Shown here: positions 1-7,111 of the stretch, one piece after another | How positions within the stretch are numbered: the stretch's first letter is position 1 | Layout: the number at the start of each line of letters is the position of its first letter | Assembly (NCBI RefSeq): GCF_002160015.1 | Contig: NZ_NFJT01000007.1 | Coordinates: 61,555-125,554 of the forward strand | Direction of reading: 5' to 3' | From: Anaerofilum sp. An201 | Lineage (GTDB): Bacteria > Bacillota > Clostridia > Oscillospirales > Ruminococcaceae | Length of the DNA: 64,000 nt | Notes under the pieces: generated by a model | Told to the model about the DNA's origin: nothing | Database searches by the model: none | What the model saw: only the letters and a program-made list of their open reading frames with translations | Position numbers and translations under genes: made by a program

Positions 1-276
1 ATGTGGTCGAACCGCGGCTGTGCGCAGGCCGGCGCCAGCGCGGGCAGCTTCCCGCCGTATCTGCTGCTGCCCAACTTCCTGCACGCCTTCCAGGCGCCCC
101 GCACCGCCTGGTTCGAGTGGCTGTACAACAGCCAGTCCACCCTGAAGGGGATCAGCGGCAGCTATCTGCTCGACCCCCAGTCCCGCATCCAGACGGCCCC
201 CTCCGAGCAGCAGCGCAGCCTTTTGGAGCGGCAGGCCACCCTGCAATACGCCCTGATGTTCGACGATGCGGCGTGA
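1..276 (+). CDS. C-terminal part of an unidentified protein
   Basis: An open frame runs in from the left edge and stops with TGA at 274-276; at least 91 residues are visible. There is an in-frame ATG at base 1, but with no upstream sequence it cannot be said whether it is the start. The piece holds a hydrophobic/aromatic stretch (YLLLPNFLHAF) followed by a polar, Gln-rich tail ending in FDDAA. I recognise no domain. Codon use (GC-rich third positions) is like that of neighbouring genes, so it is probably the end of a real gene rather than a chance frame. Confidence 0.5.
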   Translation: MWSNRGCAQAGASAGSFPPYLLLPNFLHAFQAPRTAWFEWLYNSQSTLKGISGSYLLDPQSRIQTAPSEQQRSLLERQATLQYALMFDDAA

Positions 277-354
277 TCATGTCCCATAGATGGGGCCGGT
301 GCGTGCCGAATTGTGAATCTTTCGCTTTGTATGGTATATTTTTCCTGTCTGGTC

Positions 355-383
355 TTGAAATTTTATCAATAAAAAGGTATAAT
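355..383 (+). promoter_or_regulatory. sigma-A promoter of the HU gene
   Basis: TTGAAA at 355-360 and a perfect TATAAT at 378-383 are separated by 17 bases. They lie about 110 bases upstream of the HU start, in an AT-rich stretch of otherwise GC-rich DNA. Confidence 0.8.
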
Positions 384-496
384 ATGAACGAATCAATGGC
401 GATTTGCCCGCAAAATTCTGGGTAAAAGAAACAAATGCCGGCATGGCGCGGCGCGCCGTTGCGTCAAGCCACAATCGCTTAGCAGGAGGGTTTCAT

Positions 497-778
497 ATGA
501 CCAGGTCACAGCTCATCACGAAGGTATCGGCAGATACCGGCCTGCCCGCCGCGCAGGTGGAGCAAGTGATGGACAGCATCTTCGACAACATCACCGACAA
601 CCTCAAACAGGGCGAGAAGGTCACCATTGCAGGGTTTGGCCGCTTTGAGATGCGCACCCGCAAGACCAAGGCCTTCACCAACCCCAAAACCAAAGTTTCC
701 TCGCAGCTCGCACCCACGGCGATCCCCGGCTTCAAGGCCAGCGGGATCCTGAAGGCAAAGCTGGGCTGCGAAGACTGA
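497..778 (+). CDS. hup: HU family DNA-binding protein
   Basis: A 93-residue protein of typical HU length. The N-terminal helical dimerisation half (MTRSQLITKV) is followed by the family signature region 'GFGRFEMRTR' and the basic DNA-binding arm, with a degenerate PNPKT-like turn (FTNPKTK). HU bends and compacts chromosomal DNA. ATG at 497 follows AGGAGGG at 484-490 with correct spacing; an earlier in-frame ATG at 404 lacks a ribosome-binding site. It has its own promoter (355-383) and a strong terminator, so it is monocistronic. The arm tip departs slightly from the usual RNPxT, but the assignment is secure. Confidence 0.95.
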   Translation: MTRSQLITKVSADTGLPAAQVEQVMDSIFDNITDNLKQGEKVTIAGFGRFEMRTRKTKAFTNPKTKVSSQLAPTAIPGFKASGILKAKLGCED

Positions 779-805
779 CGCCGCCATCCATCCTTTGCTG
801 TCCCC

Positions 806-838
806 AGCGGGCCGGAGCCTCCGGCCCGCTGTTTTTTG
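806..838 (+). terminator. Rho-independent terminator of HU
   Basis: Inverted repeat AGCGGGCCGGAG (806-817) / CTCCGGCCCGCT (819-830), followed by GTTTTTTG. It lies 28 bases past the HU stop. Confidence 0.9.
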
Positions 839-915
839 TGCTTTTTCCGGGGCATCCCCGGTACCATCAGTCCCTTTCACCGCCGCGCATCCGGGCGGGC
901 GCACTGCCTTTGCCG

Positions 916-960
916 GACTCGACCTCATCCGCCCCAAAGGCGACGGATGAGGGGGAATCT
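916..960 (+). repeat. short hybrid copy of the GC-rich intergenic repeat
   Basis: The left end of the repeat family (GACTCGACCTCATCCGCC) is joined directly to its right end (GGCGACGGATGAGGGGGAA). The two central hairpins are missing, so this looks like an internally deleted copy. It sits between the HU terminator and the helicase promoter. Confidence 0.65.
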
Positions 961-1085
961 TCCGGCATGCACAAATCCCCGCAAAAGCGCTCCGCGGGAT
1001 GCTGTTTTGTGTTTTCTTTCGGCGCAAAAAATGGTACAATAATATTCGTATCGACCCAAAAGACTATACCAAAGGGAGAACCTCT

Positions 1086-2255
1086 ATGTTATACGAAGAA
1101 CTGAACACCCTTCCCCAGATCCGGCAGGCCGCCGCCGCGATGGGCTTTGTCACCCTCACCGAGGTGCAGGAGAAGGCCATCCCGGTGATGCAGGCCGGGC
1201 GGGACATCATCGCCAAAGCCCCCACCGGCACCGGCAAGACCTGCGCCTTCGGCATCCCGCTGATCGAACGTGTGGACCCCGAAGCCAAAAACCCCGGCGC
1301 GGTGGTGCTGGCTCCCACCCGCGAGCTGGCCCAGCAGATCGCCCAGGACCTGCGCGACCTGGCGCGCTTTCTGCCCTATGTCCACGTCGTCTGCCTGTAC
1401 GGCGGCGCGAACATGAACCGCCAGATCGAGCAGCTGAAAAAGGGCTGCCAGATCGTGGTGGCCACGCCCGGCCGCCTGATGGACCACATGGAGCGCCGCA
1501 CCATCGACATCCGCAGCGTGCAGACGGTGGTGCTGGACGAGGCCGACGAGATGCTGGACATGGGCTTCTACAAAGACGTGCGCAAGATCATCGACCGCAT
1601 GAAGGCCCGCAAGCAGCTGGCGATGTTCAGCGCCACCATCAGCCGCGAGGTGATGGACATCGGCTGGCTCTACCAGCGGGACGCCGAGGAGATCACGGTG
1701 CAGCCGGTGGAGGCCAGCGCGCCCAAGATCGCCCAGTACCAGCTGCACACCACCGGCCGCAACAAGCTGGCCGACCTCACCGACATCATCCTGAAAAAGG
1801 GCTACAAGCGCGTGATGGTGTTCTGCAACACCAAATACAACACCGCCATGCTCACCAACCAGCTGGTGCGGCTGGGCTTTGTGGCCGACTGCCTGCACGG
1901 CGATCTGTCCCAGGCCGACCGCAACAAGATCATGGCCAGCTTCCGCGAGGGCAAGCTGGCGGTGCTGGTGGCCACCGACGTGGCCGCCCGCGGCATCGAC
2001 GTGGATGACGTGGACGCCGTTTTCAACTACGACCTGCCCCCTTCCAACGAATACTACACCCACCGCATCGGCCGCACCGGGCGCGCCGGGCGCGAGGGCG
2101 TGGCCTACATCCTCTACACCGACGAGGACAAAAAGCGCCTGGACGAGATGCTGCGCCTCACCCGCAACACCGCCGTGCCGGTACACTGGGAGAACGGCGA
2201 GCTGGTGGAAGAGGCCGTGCAGAAGCGCGATTTCCAGATCCGCCAATATTTCTAA
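1086..2255 (+). CDS. DEAD-box ATP-dependent RNA helicase
   Basis: A 389-residue protein with the two RecA-like domains of DEAD-box helicases: Q motif region (LPQIRQAAAAMGF), Walker A APTGTGKT, PTRELA, DEAD within VLDEADEMLDMGF, SAT, and in domain 2 VATDVAARGID and HRIGRTGRAG. It ends soon after motif VI, so it lacks the long basic or RRM-like C-terminal extension of CshA/DbpA-type enzymes. It is a minimal-core helicase, with a likely role in RNA remodelling or ribosome assembly. ATG at 1086 follows GGGAG at 1074-1078. A TACAAT -10 at 1035-1040 precedes it; no convincing -35 is seen. Confidence 0.95.
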   Translation: MLYEELNTLPQIRQAAAAMGFVTLTEVQEKAIPVMQAGRDIIAKAPTGTGKTCAFGIPLIERVDPEAKNPGAVVLAPTRELAQQIAQDLRDLARFLPYVHVVCLYGGANMNRQIEQLKKGCQIVVATPGRLMDHMERRTIDIRSVQTVVLDEADEMLDMGFYKDVRKIIDRMKARKQLAMFSATISREVMDIGWLYQRDAEEITVQPVEASAPKIAQYQLHTTGRNKLADLTDIILKKGYKRVMVFCNTKYNTAMLTNQLVRLGFVADCLHGDLSQADRNKIMASFREGKLAVLVATDVAARGIDVDDVDAVFNYDLPPSNEYYTHRIGRTGRAGREGVAYILYTDEDKKRLDEMLRLTRNTAVPVHWENGELVEEAVQKRDFQIRQYF

Positions 2256-2311
2256 CCCTGCGCCGCCGGCCGCACAGCGTTTTGGTCCGGCGGCCGATCG
2301 AGGACGCGAAC

Positions 2312-2764
2312 ATGAAGGAATACACCTATATCACCCTGCGGCAGGCGCCGGAATGGAAAGAGGCCGCCGCCGCATGGTTTCACGACAAATGGCAGGTGCC
2401 GCAGGAGGCCTACCTCGCCTGTATGGACGCCTACCTCCGCAAAGAGACGGAATACGGCTGGTATCTCTGCCTGGACGGGGGGCGTATCGTGGGCGGTCTG
2501 GGCGTGATCGACAACGATTTCCACAACAGGAAAGACCTTGCGCCCAATGTGTGCGCGGTGTACACGGAAGAGGAATACCGCTGCCGGGGGATCGCCGGGC
2601 GCTTGCTGGACATCGTTGTGAAGGATATGAAGTCCAAAGGGATCAGCCCCCTCTATCTCATCACCGACCACACCGGTTTCTACGAGAGATACGGCTGGGA
2701 ATTCCTGTGCATGGTGCAGGGGGATGGGGAACCCGCGATGGCCAGAATGTATCTCCACAAATAG
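2312..2764 (+). CDS. GNAT family N-acetyltransferase
   Basis: A 150-residue acetyl-CoA-dependent acyltransferase. The GNAT core is visible: substrate-side strands, the acetyl-CoA loop CRGIAGRLLDIVV (the R/Q-x-x-G-x-G/A motif) about residue 90, and the C-terminal DHTGFYERYGWEF typical of the fold's last strand pair. The substrate is not predictable. The start at 2312 begins MKEYTY; only a weak GA-rich ribosome-binding site is seen. It sits 57 bases after the helicase and 40 bases before a second GNAT gene, so the three may be co-transcribed. Confidence 0.85.
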   Translation: MKEYTYITLRQAPEWKEAAAAWFHDKWQVPQEAYLACMDAYLRKETEYGWYLCLDGGRIVGGLGVIDNDFHNRKDLAPNVCAVYTEEEYRCRGIAGRLLDIVVKDMKSKGISPLYLITDHTGFYERYGWEFLCMVQGDGEPAMARMYLHK

Positions 2765-2803
2765 GCCGGCAAACGCCGATGCACAAACGACCAAGGAGAC
2801 CAG

Positions 2804-3391
2804 ATGAACACACCTGCATTCAAAACTGAGCGCCTGCTGCTGCGGGCATTTACGGAACAGGATCTGGAAGCGCTGTTCCGTATCCTGCAGGACGAGGACG
2901 TCAACCGATTTTTGCCGTGGTATCCCGTGAAAACCAGGGAAGAGACCCGGCGGTTTTACGAGGAGCGATACGCTGCAGCCGATTCCCGGACGCACGGGTA
3001 CGCCTATGCGATCTGCCTGAAAGCGGACAACGAGCCGATCGGCTACATCCACGTGGACGGGGAAGAGCCCCACGATCTCGGCTATGGGCTCCGCAAGGAG
3101 TTCTGGCATCAGGGAATCGTCACCGAAGCGTGCAGGGCGGTCATCGCGCAGCTGAAACGGGACGGCCTGCCGTATATCACGGCAACCCACGACAGGAACA
3201 ACCCCAGAAGCGGCGGGGTGATGCGAAATGTGGGGATGAAGTACCAGTATTCATACAAGGAGCAATGGCAGCCCAAGAACATCCCGGTCCTTTTTCGGCT
3301 CTACCAGCTGAATCTGGACGGCGAGGAAAGCCGGGTGTACAAAAAATACTGGGATACTTCCGCTGTGCATTTTGTGGAGCCGGACCTATAA
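2804..3391 (+). CDS. GNAT family N-acetyltransferase, RimJ/RimL type
   Basis: A 195-residue protein with the RimJ/RimL (Acetyltransf_3) opening TERLLLRAFTEQDLEALFRI and the acetyl-CoA region YGLRKEFWHQGIVTEACRAV, followed by ITATHDRNNPRSGGVMRNVGM, the family's 'N-xxS-xxV-xxKxGM' strand. Relatives acetylate ribosomal-protein N termini, antibiotics or small amines; the target here cannot be told. AAGGAGA ten bases before ATG supports the start. It is not homologous in detail to the preceding GNAT gene, so this is not a tandem duplication. Confidence 0.9.
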   Translation: MNTPAFKTERLLLRAFTEQDLEALFRILQDEDVNRFLPWYPVKTREETRRFYEERYAAADSRTHGYAYAICLKADNEPIGYIHVDGEEPHDLGYGLRKEFWHQGIVTEACRAVIAQLKRDGLPYITATHDRNNPRSGGVMRNVGMKYQYSYKEQWQPKNIPVLFRLYQLNLDGEESRVYKKYWDTSAVHFVEPDL

Positions 3392-3426
3392 ACCGCTTCG
3401 GGAAGGGCGGGCTTGTGGCACCGAAC

Positions 3427-3479
3427 GCCTTCCCCTGGCAGGGGAAGGTGCCCCCGCAAGGGGGCGGATGAGGTCGAGG
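3427..3479 (-). repeat. intergenic repeat, module A alone
   Basis: Reverse-oriented module A: the palindrome CCTTCCCCTGGCAGGGGAAGG, a GCCCCCGCAAGGGGGC hairpin, then GGATGAGGTCGAG. It begins 36 bases after the stop of the RimJ-like gene. Confidence 0.85.
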
Positions 3480-3519
3480 CTGCTCCGCCGCGCAGGTCTG
3501 CCGGGAGGCCCCCAAAAAA

Positions 3520-3557
3520 ACAAAAACCAGCGGGCCGGAAATTCCGGCCCGCTGGTT
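3520..3557 (-). terminator. second terminator downstream of the radical SAM gene
   Basis: A 16-bp inverted repeat AACCAGCGGGCCGGAA (3525-3540) / TTCCGGCCCGCTGGTT (3542-3557). On the minus strand it is followed by T5GT7, so it terminates leftward transcription reading out of the RiPP-like operon and the repeat. Confidence 0.8.
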
Positions 3558-3599
3558 GTGCCTAAACCTGCTTTTGCGGGAATTCGTGCGGGCCGAGAG

Positions 3600-3720
3600 A
3601 TTCCCCCTCATCAATCGCCTACCGGCGACAGCTTCCCCCCAGGGGGGAAGCCAACGGTACCACAAGCCTTCCCCTGGCAGGGGAAGGTGCCCCCGCAAGG
3701 GGGCGGATGAGGTCGAGGCC
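3600..3720 (-). repeat. full-length copy of the GC-rich intergenic repeat
   Basis: A complete copy in reverse orientation: CCCCTCATCA end, GTCGCCGG-type hairpin, CTTCCCCCCAGGGGGGAAG palindrome (module B), linker CCAACGGTACC, then module A ending GGATGAGGTCGAG. The two ends carry the inverted CCTCATC/GATGAGG. It lies between two terminator hairpins. Confidence 0.9.
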
Positions 3721-3759
3721 CTCCCTGCCGCGCAAAGGAACCGCTTAATGAACAGCCTG

Positions 3760-3796
3760 AAACTCCCGGCGCCTTGGGAAAGGCGCCGGGAGTTTT
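3760..3796. terminator. terminator hairpin after the radical SAM gene
   Basis: Inverted repeat AAACTCCCGGCGCCTT (3760-3775) / AAGGCGCCGGGAGTTT (3779-3794). It is about 70 bases beyond the radical SAM stop. T runs are short on both strands, so direction is uncertain, but context favours the minus strand. Confidence 0.65.
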
Positions 3797-3863
3797 GTGT
3801 GGACGGCAGGGCGGCGATGACCCTGCATCCTCCGGATGCACTGTGCACAAAACGGCTGCGCCG

Positions 3864-4970
3864 TTATCCCTCCAAATCGTCTGCATACTGCCGCAGCAGG
3901 CGCTCCAGCTCGGCGGCATAGCGGCACAGGTAGCCGGGCTTTCCGTCATAGCGGCCTGTTTCCAGCCAGGCGCTGCCCACGCAGGTGCGGCAGAGCGGGC
4001 GCAGACGGCAGGCGGCGCAGCCGGGATGCAGCCGGAACGCTTTGCAGCCGGCAGACACCTGCTTCCACGCCTGTGCAAAGCCCACCTCAAACACCGGCAC
4101 CGAGGGTTCCTCCAGCGTCACACACGGGCGCATCTGCCCCTGCCAGTTCACCGCAAAGGAGCAACTCCCCGCCATGCAGGTGATGCCGTCCGGATATTGG
4201 GCCGCGGCGTCTGTCTGCTGCAGCTTCCCGCGCACATAGTCGGCCAGAAATTCGGCCGGTATCTCCTGCCGGATCACGGTCCACTGCGCCTGTGCGGCCT
4301 GCTCCGGTTCCAGCCGTGCCTGCTGCGCAAAGGGCAGACCGCGCTCGTGCAGACCGGGCAGCATATAGGTGTCGGGCGTGACCGGCGCGCCCAGCTCCCG
4401 GCCGATGCGGTACAGCTCCTCCAGATCGCGCAGATTGTCGCGTGTGACGCTGGCGCTGATCTTCACATCCACCCCCTGCTCCTTCAGCAGCCGAATGGCG
4501 CGCAGGGTCTTTGCGAAGCCGCCGGGATAGTGGCACAGCGAGGCATAGGCATCCTCGTTTGCGCCGTAAAGGGTGATGTTCACCCGCCGCGGCTTGCAGC
4601 TGCCGAAAAACCGCGCCCAGTCCTCATCGAGAAGGGTGCCGTTGGTGTTGATGGTGAGGATCATGCCCATCTCTTTGAGCGTGCGAAACAGGCGGCGGAA
4701 GTTGGGAAAGAGCAGCGGTTCTCCGCCGGTGAGCAGCAGGAACAGCACACCGGCGTCCCGCATCTGCTCGGCCAGCTGCAGCCATTCGTCGGCAGTGCGC
4801 AGACGGCCGCGCTGCTCCATCTCCGCACGGCTGAGGCGGATATAGCACATGCTGCAGTTCATGTTGCACAGCGGCAGCAGCTCGAGGCTGCCGTTCAGCG
4901 GAAGGCCCAGCTGTGCGGCGCGGGAAAGCATCCGGCGCTCGAGGGTGGTTTCAAACGGAATCTGGTGCAT
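3864..4970 (-). CDS. radical SAM/SPASM peptide-modifying enzyme (candidate)
   Basis: A 368-residue radical SAM protein. The [4Fe-4S]-SAM motif is Cys35-x3-Cys39-x2-Cys42 (CNMNCSMC), followed by the GGEPLL motif near residue 100. The C-terminal third has a SPASM pattern: CMAGSCSFAVNWQGQMRPC, then CAACRLRPLCRTC and a last Cys in GYLC, fitting auxiliary Fe-S clusters. Such enzymes modify RiPP precursors (thioether, epimer or other C-linked changes) or mature enzymes. It follows a PqqD-like gene and a Cys-containing small protein on the same strand, so I infer it modifies that product. AAAGGAG precedes ATG at 4970. The reaction type cannot be assigned. Confidence 0.85.
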   Translation of the reverse strand: MHQIPFETTLERRMLSRAAQLGLPLNGSLELLPLCNMNCSMCYIRLSRAEMEQRGRLRTADEWLQLAEQMRDAGVLFLLLTGGEPLLFPNFRRLFRTLKEMGMILTINTNGTLLDEDWARFFGSCKPRRVNITLYGANEDAYASLCHYPGGFAKTLRAIRLLKEQGVDVKISASVTRDNLRDLEELYRIGRELGAPVTPDTYMLPGLHERGLPFAQQARLEPEQAAQAQWTVIRQEIPAEFLADYVRGKLQQTDAAAQYPDGITCMAGSCSFAVNWQGQMRPCVTLEEPSVPVFEVGFAQAWKQVSAGCKAFRLHPGCAACRLRPLCRTCVGSAWLETGRYDGKPGYLCRYAAELERLLRQYADDLEG

Positions 4971-5001
4971 AGGCGGCTCCTTTTATACAATGTGGACAGA
5001 A

Positions 5002-5034
5002 AGAGGGCGCGGCGGCAACGCCGCCGCGCCCTCT
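5002..5034 (-). terminator. attenuator-like hairpin between precursor and radical SAM gene
   Basis: A perfect 15-bp stem with a 3-nt loop, AGAGGGCGCGGCGGC (5002-5016) / GCCGCCGCGCCCTCT (5020-5034). On the minus strand it lies 34 bases after the precursor stop and is followed only by TTTCTGTCC. This would allow partial read-through, giving more precursor than enzyme. Confidence 0.65.
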
Positions 5035-5067
5035 GCGCATGGTACGGTATGAAATTATGGGGAAAGA

Positions 5068-5490
5068 TCAGGAGCGGTTGGGGTGGTCGGGATCTGTACC
5101 GAAAACCTTTCCCTGATGGTGATAGGTTGTACCGAGATATTTTGTAGTCCAATAAATGGTAGGATTCTTGTCAGGGTGTATATCGCTCGGAAGTATCGGC
5201 AGAGTATAGTTTCCATCGGAATAAAGACTACACGTAGGGTCATAAAAAGCTTTTGTTTCGACCATCTCGTCAATGATGCCGTCATTGTTAGTATCACGCA
5301 GCACCTGATGCGACGAAACGCCACAATCGTTAGGATCATGGTAAGGCTTTATCTGCCACCACTCATGATTGTCTTGTTCCCACTGATTTGCTACACCTGT
5401 ATCGCATCCAACAGCCCAGCAAGCGGCCACATACTCGTTTGCCTCAAACTTCTGCACCTCAACCCGAGGCGCAACCCATTTCTTTTTCAT
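5068..5490 (-). CDS. candidate modified-peptide precursor with NEYVAAC-type leader
   Basis: A 140-residue protein of no family I can name with certainty. It opens MKKKWVAPRVEVQKFEANEYVAAC, a leader-like segment of a kind I associate with small clostridial Cys proteins. Four cysteines lie at 24, 29, 56 and 87. Residues 66-78 (DTNNDGIIDEMVE) form a dockerin/EF-hand-like calcium loop. The tail is rich in Tyr, His, Pro and Asp, with no membrane segment. ATG at 5490 follows GGAGGAGGT placed inside the end of the upstream PqqD-like gene, 2 bases apart, so translation is coupled. Position between PqqD-like and radical SAM genes makes it the likely substrate; this is inference. Confidence 0.7.
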   Translation of the reverse strand: MKKKWVAPRVEVQKFEANEYVAACWAVGCDTGVANQWEQDNHEWWQIKPYHDPNDCGVSSHQVLRDTNNDGIIDEMVETKAFYDPTCSLYSDGNYTLPILPSDIHPDKNPTIYWTTKYLGTTYHHQGKVFGTDPDHPNRS

Positions 5491-5492
5491 TG

Positions 5493-5906
5493 TCAGATAA
5501 CCTCCTCCAAAATCTGCATCTGTAAAGATTCCATCACAAACATTTCCACGTCCTGCCGGATTTTCTCCGGCGGGCCGTCGAACTCTTCCAGCGCCCGCAC
5601 CACAGCATCCTGTTTCGTGCAGGGCGTTTGGAACGCATTCCACAAAAATGCCGCCGCTTCGTTTGGGCTCATCACCGTGTTGGCAAAGGCGCCGGCCTGT
5701 GCGCTCACAGGGACGATGGTGCATTCCCCGGCGATCTGCCGCAGCACATACCCCTCCCGGATGCGGTATTTCTTCTTTTCTTCGGCAAACCCGCTTTTTT
5801 CCAGATAAGCGGCCAGTTCCGCGTCGGACAGCTCTGCCAGGTCTTTGCTGCACAGCCCGCCTGTATGCCGGACAAAATGCGATTCCGGTTTGACGAACGC
5901 TTTCAC
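5493..5906 (-). CDS. PqqD-like RiPP-recognition protein with N-terminal extension
   Basis: A 137-residue protein. The C-terminal ~90 residues (YVLRQIAGECTIVPVSAQAG ... MSPNEAAAFLWNAFQ ... VEMFVMESLQ) match the PqqD fold: a conserved 'G...lvp.......N.....a.iw..l.' core followed by a winged-helix-like end. PqqD domains bind RiPP leader peptides and hand them to radical SAM enzymes. The first ~45 residues are an unassigned acidic extension. The start is GTG at 5906 after GGGGAGGTG. It is the first gene of the operon, with a consensus promoter about 150 bases upstream. Confidence 0.8.
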   Translation of the reverse strand: MKAFVKPESHFVRHTGGLCSKDLAELSDAELAAYLEKSGFAEEKKKYRIREGYVLRQIAGECTIVPVSAQAGAFANTVMSPNEAAAFLWNAFQTPCTKQDAVVRALEEFDGPPEKIRQDVEMFVMESLQMQILEEVI

Positions 5907-6059
5907 GCAGCCACCTCCCCTCTCGAAAGCAGATAAAGCCGCGATGTCAAATCGTACACCTTTTGAAAACCGGCCACAGGAGCCGACAAAGCCTTTTTGT
6001 GCAAATCAAAAAGACGGAAAAGCCCGAAAAATCCCTTGCAATCTATGTATGGTTCGTAT

Positions 6060-6759
<700 letters not shown>

Positions 6760-6777
6760 TTAAAAAAGCATGGTACA

Positions 6778-6806
6778 TATGTATATATTGCACATGCAGC
6801 CCTCAA
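6778..6806 (-). promoter_or_regulatory. probable promoter of the serine recombinase
   Basis: On the minus strand TTGAGG (6801-6806), 17 bases, then TACATA (6778-6783), about 50 bases upstream of the recombinase ATG in an AT-rich stretch. Confidence 0.5.
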
Positions 6807-6814
6807 TCTTTCAA

Positions 6815-6841
6815 GCAAAAAACGCCCCGTGCAGGGCGTTT
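6815..6841 (-). terminator. distal terminator of lysS
   Basis: AACGCCC CGTGCA GGGCGTT, followed on the minus strand by TTTTTTGCTTG. It resembles the proximal lysS terminator (both read GCAAAAAACGCCC on the plus strand). A full intergenic repeat separates the two. Confidence 0.7.
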
Positions 6842-6882
6842 CAGCCTGTCGATGAAGCGATTCACGGGGAGTGACGGGACAG

Positions 6883-6995
6883 TCTCGACCTCATCCGCCC
6901 CCGTTCGGGGGTACCTTCCCCTGCCAGGGGAAGGCGGGCCGTACCGTTGGCTTCCCCTTGGGGGGAAGCTGTCGCTGCAAGCGACTGATGAGGGG
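6883..6995 (+). repeat. full-length copy of the GC-rich intergenic repeat
   Basis: A complete forward copy: CTCGACCTCATCCGCCCCC, a GGGGG hairpin, CCTTCCCCTGCCAGGGGAAGG, linker GTACCGTTGG, CTTCCCCTTGGGGGGAAG, then GTCGCTGCAAGCGAC and TGATGAGGGG. It sits between two similar terminator hairpins downstream of lysS. Confidence 0.9.
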
Positions 6996-7032
6996 AAATC
7001 TTTCGGACGGCACAAACGATCTCTTTTCCTGC

Positions 7033-7080
7033 AAGCAAAAAACGCCCTGTACGGCCGGACCGGCCTGTACAGGGCGTTTG
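7033..7080 (-). terminator. proximal terminator of lysS
   Basis: AAACGCCCTGTAC pairs with GTACAGGGCGTTT across a GGCCGGACCGGCC inner hairpin. On the minus strand it is followed by TTTTTTGC. It lies about 30 bases past the lysS stop. Confidence 0.85.
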
Positions 7081-7111
7081 TGGCTTTATGCGGTTTTTAT
7101 GGAGCGGCTGC

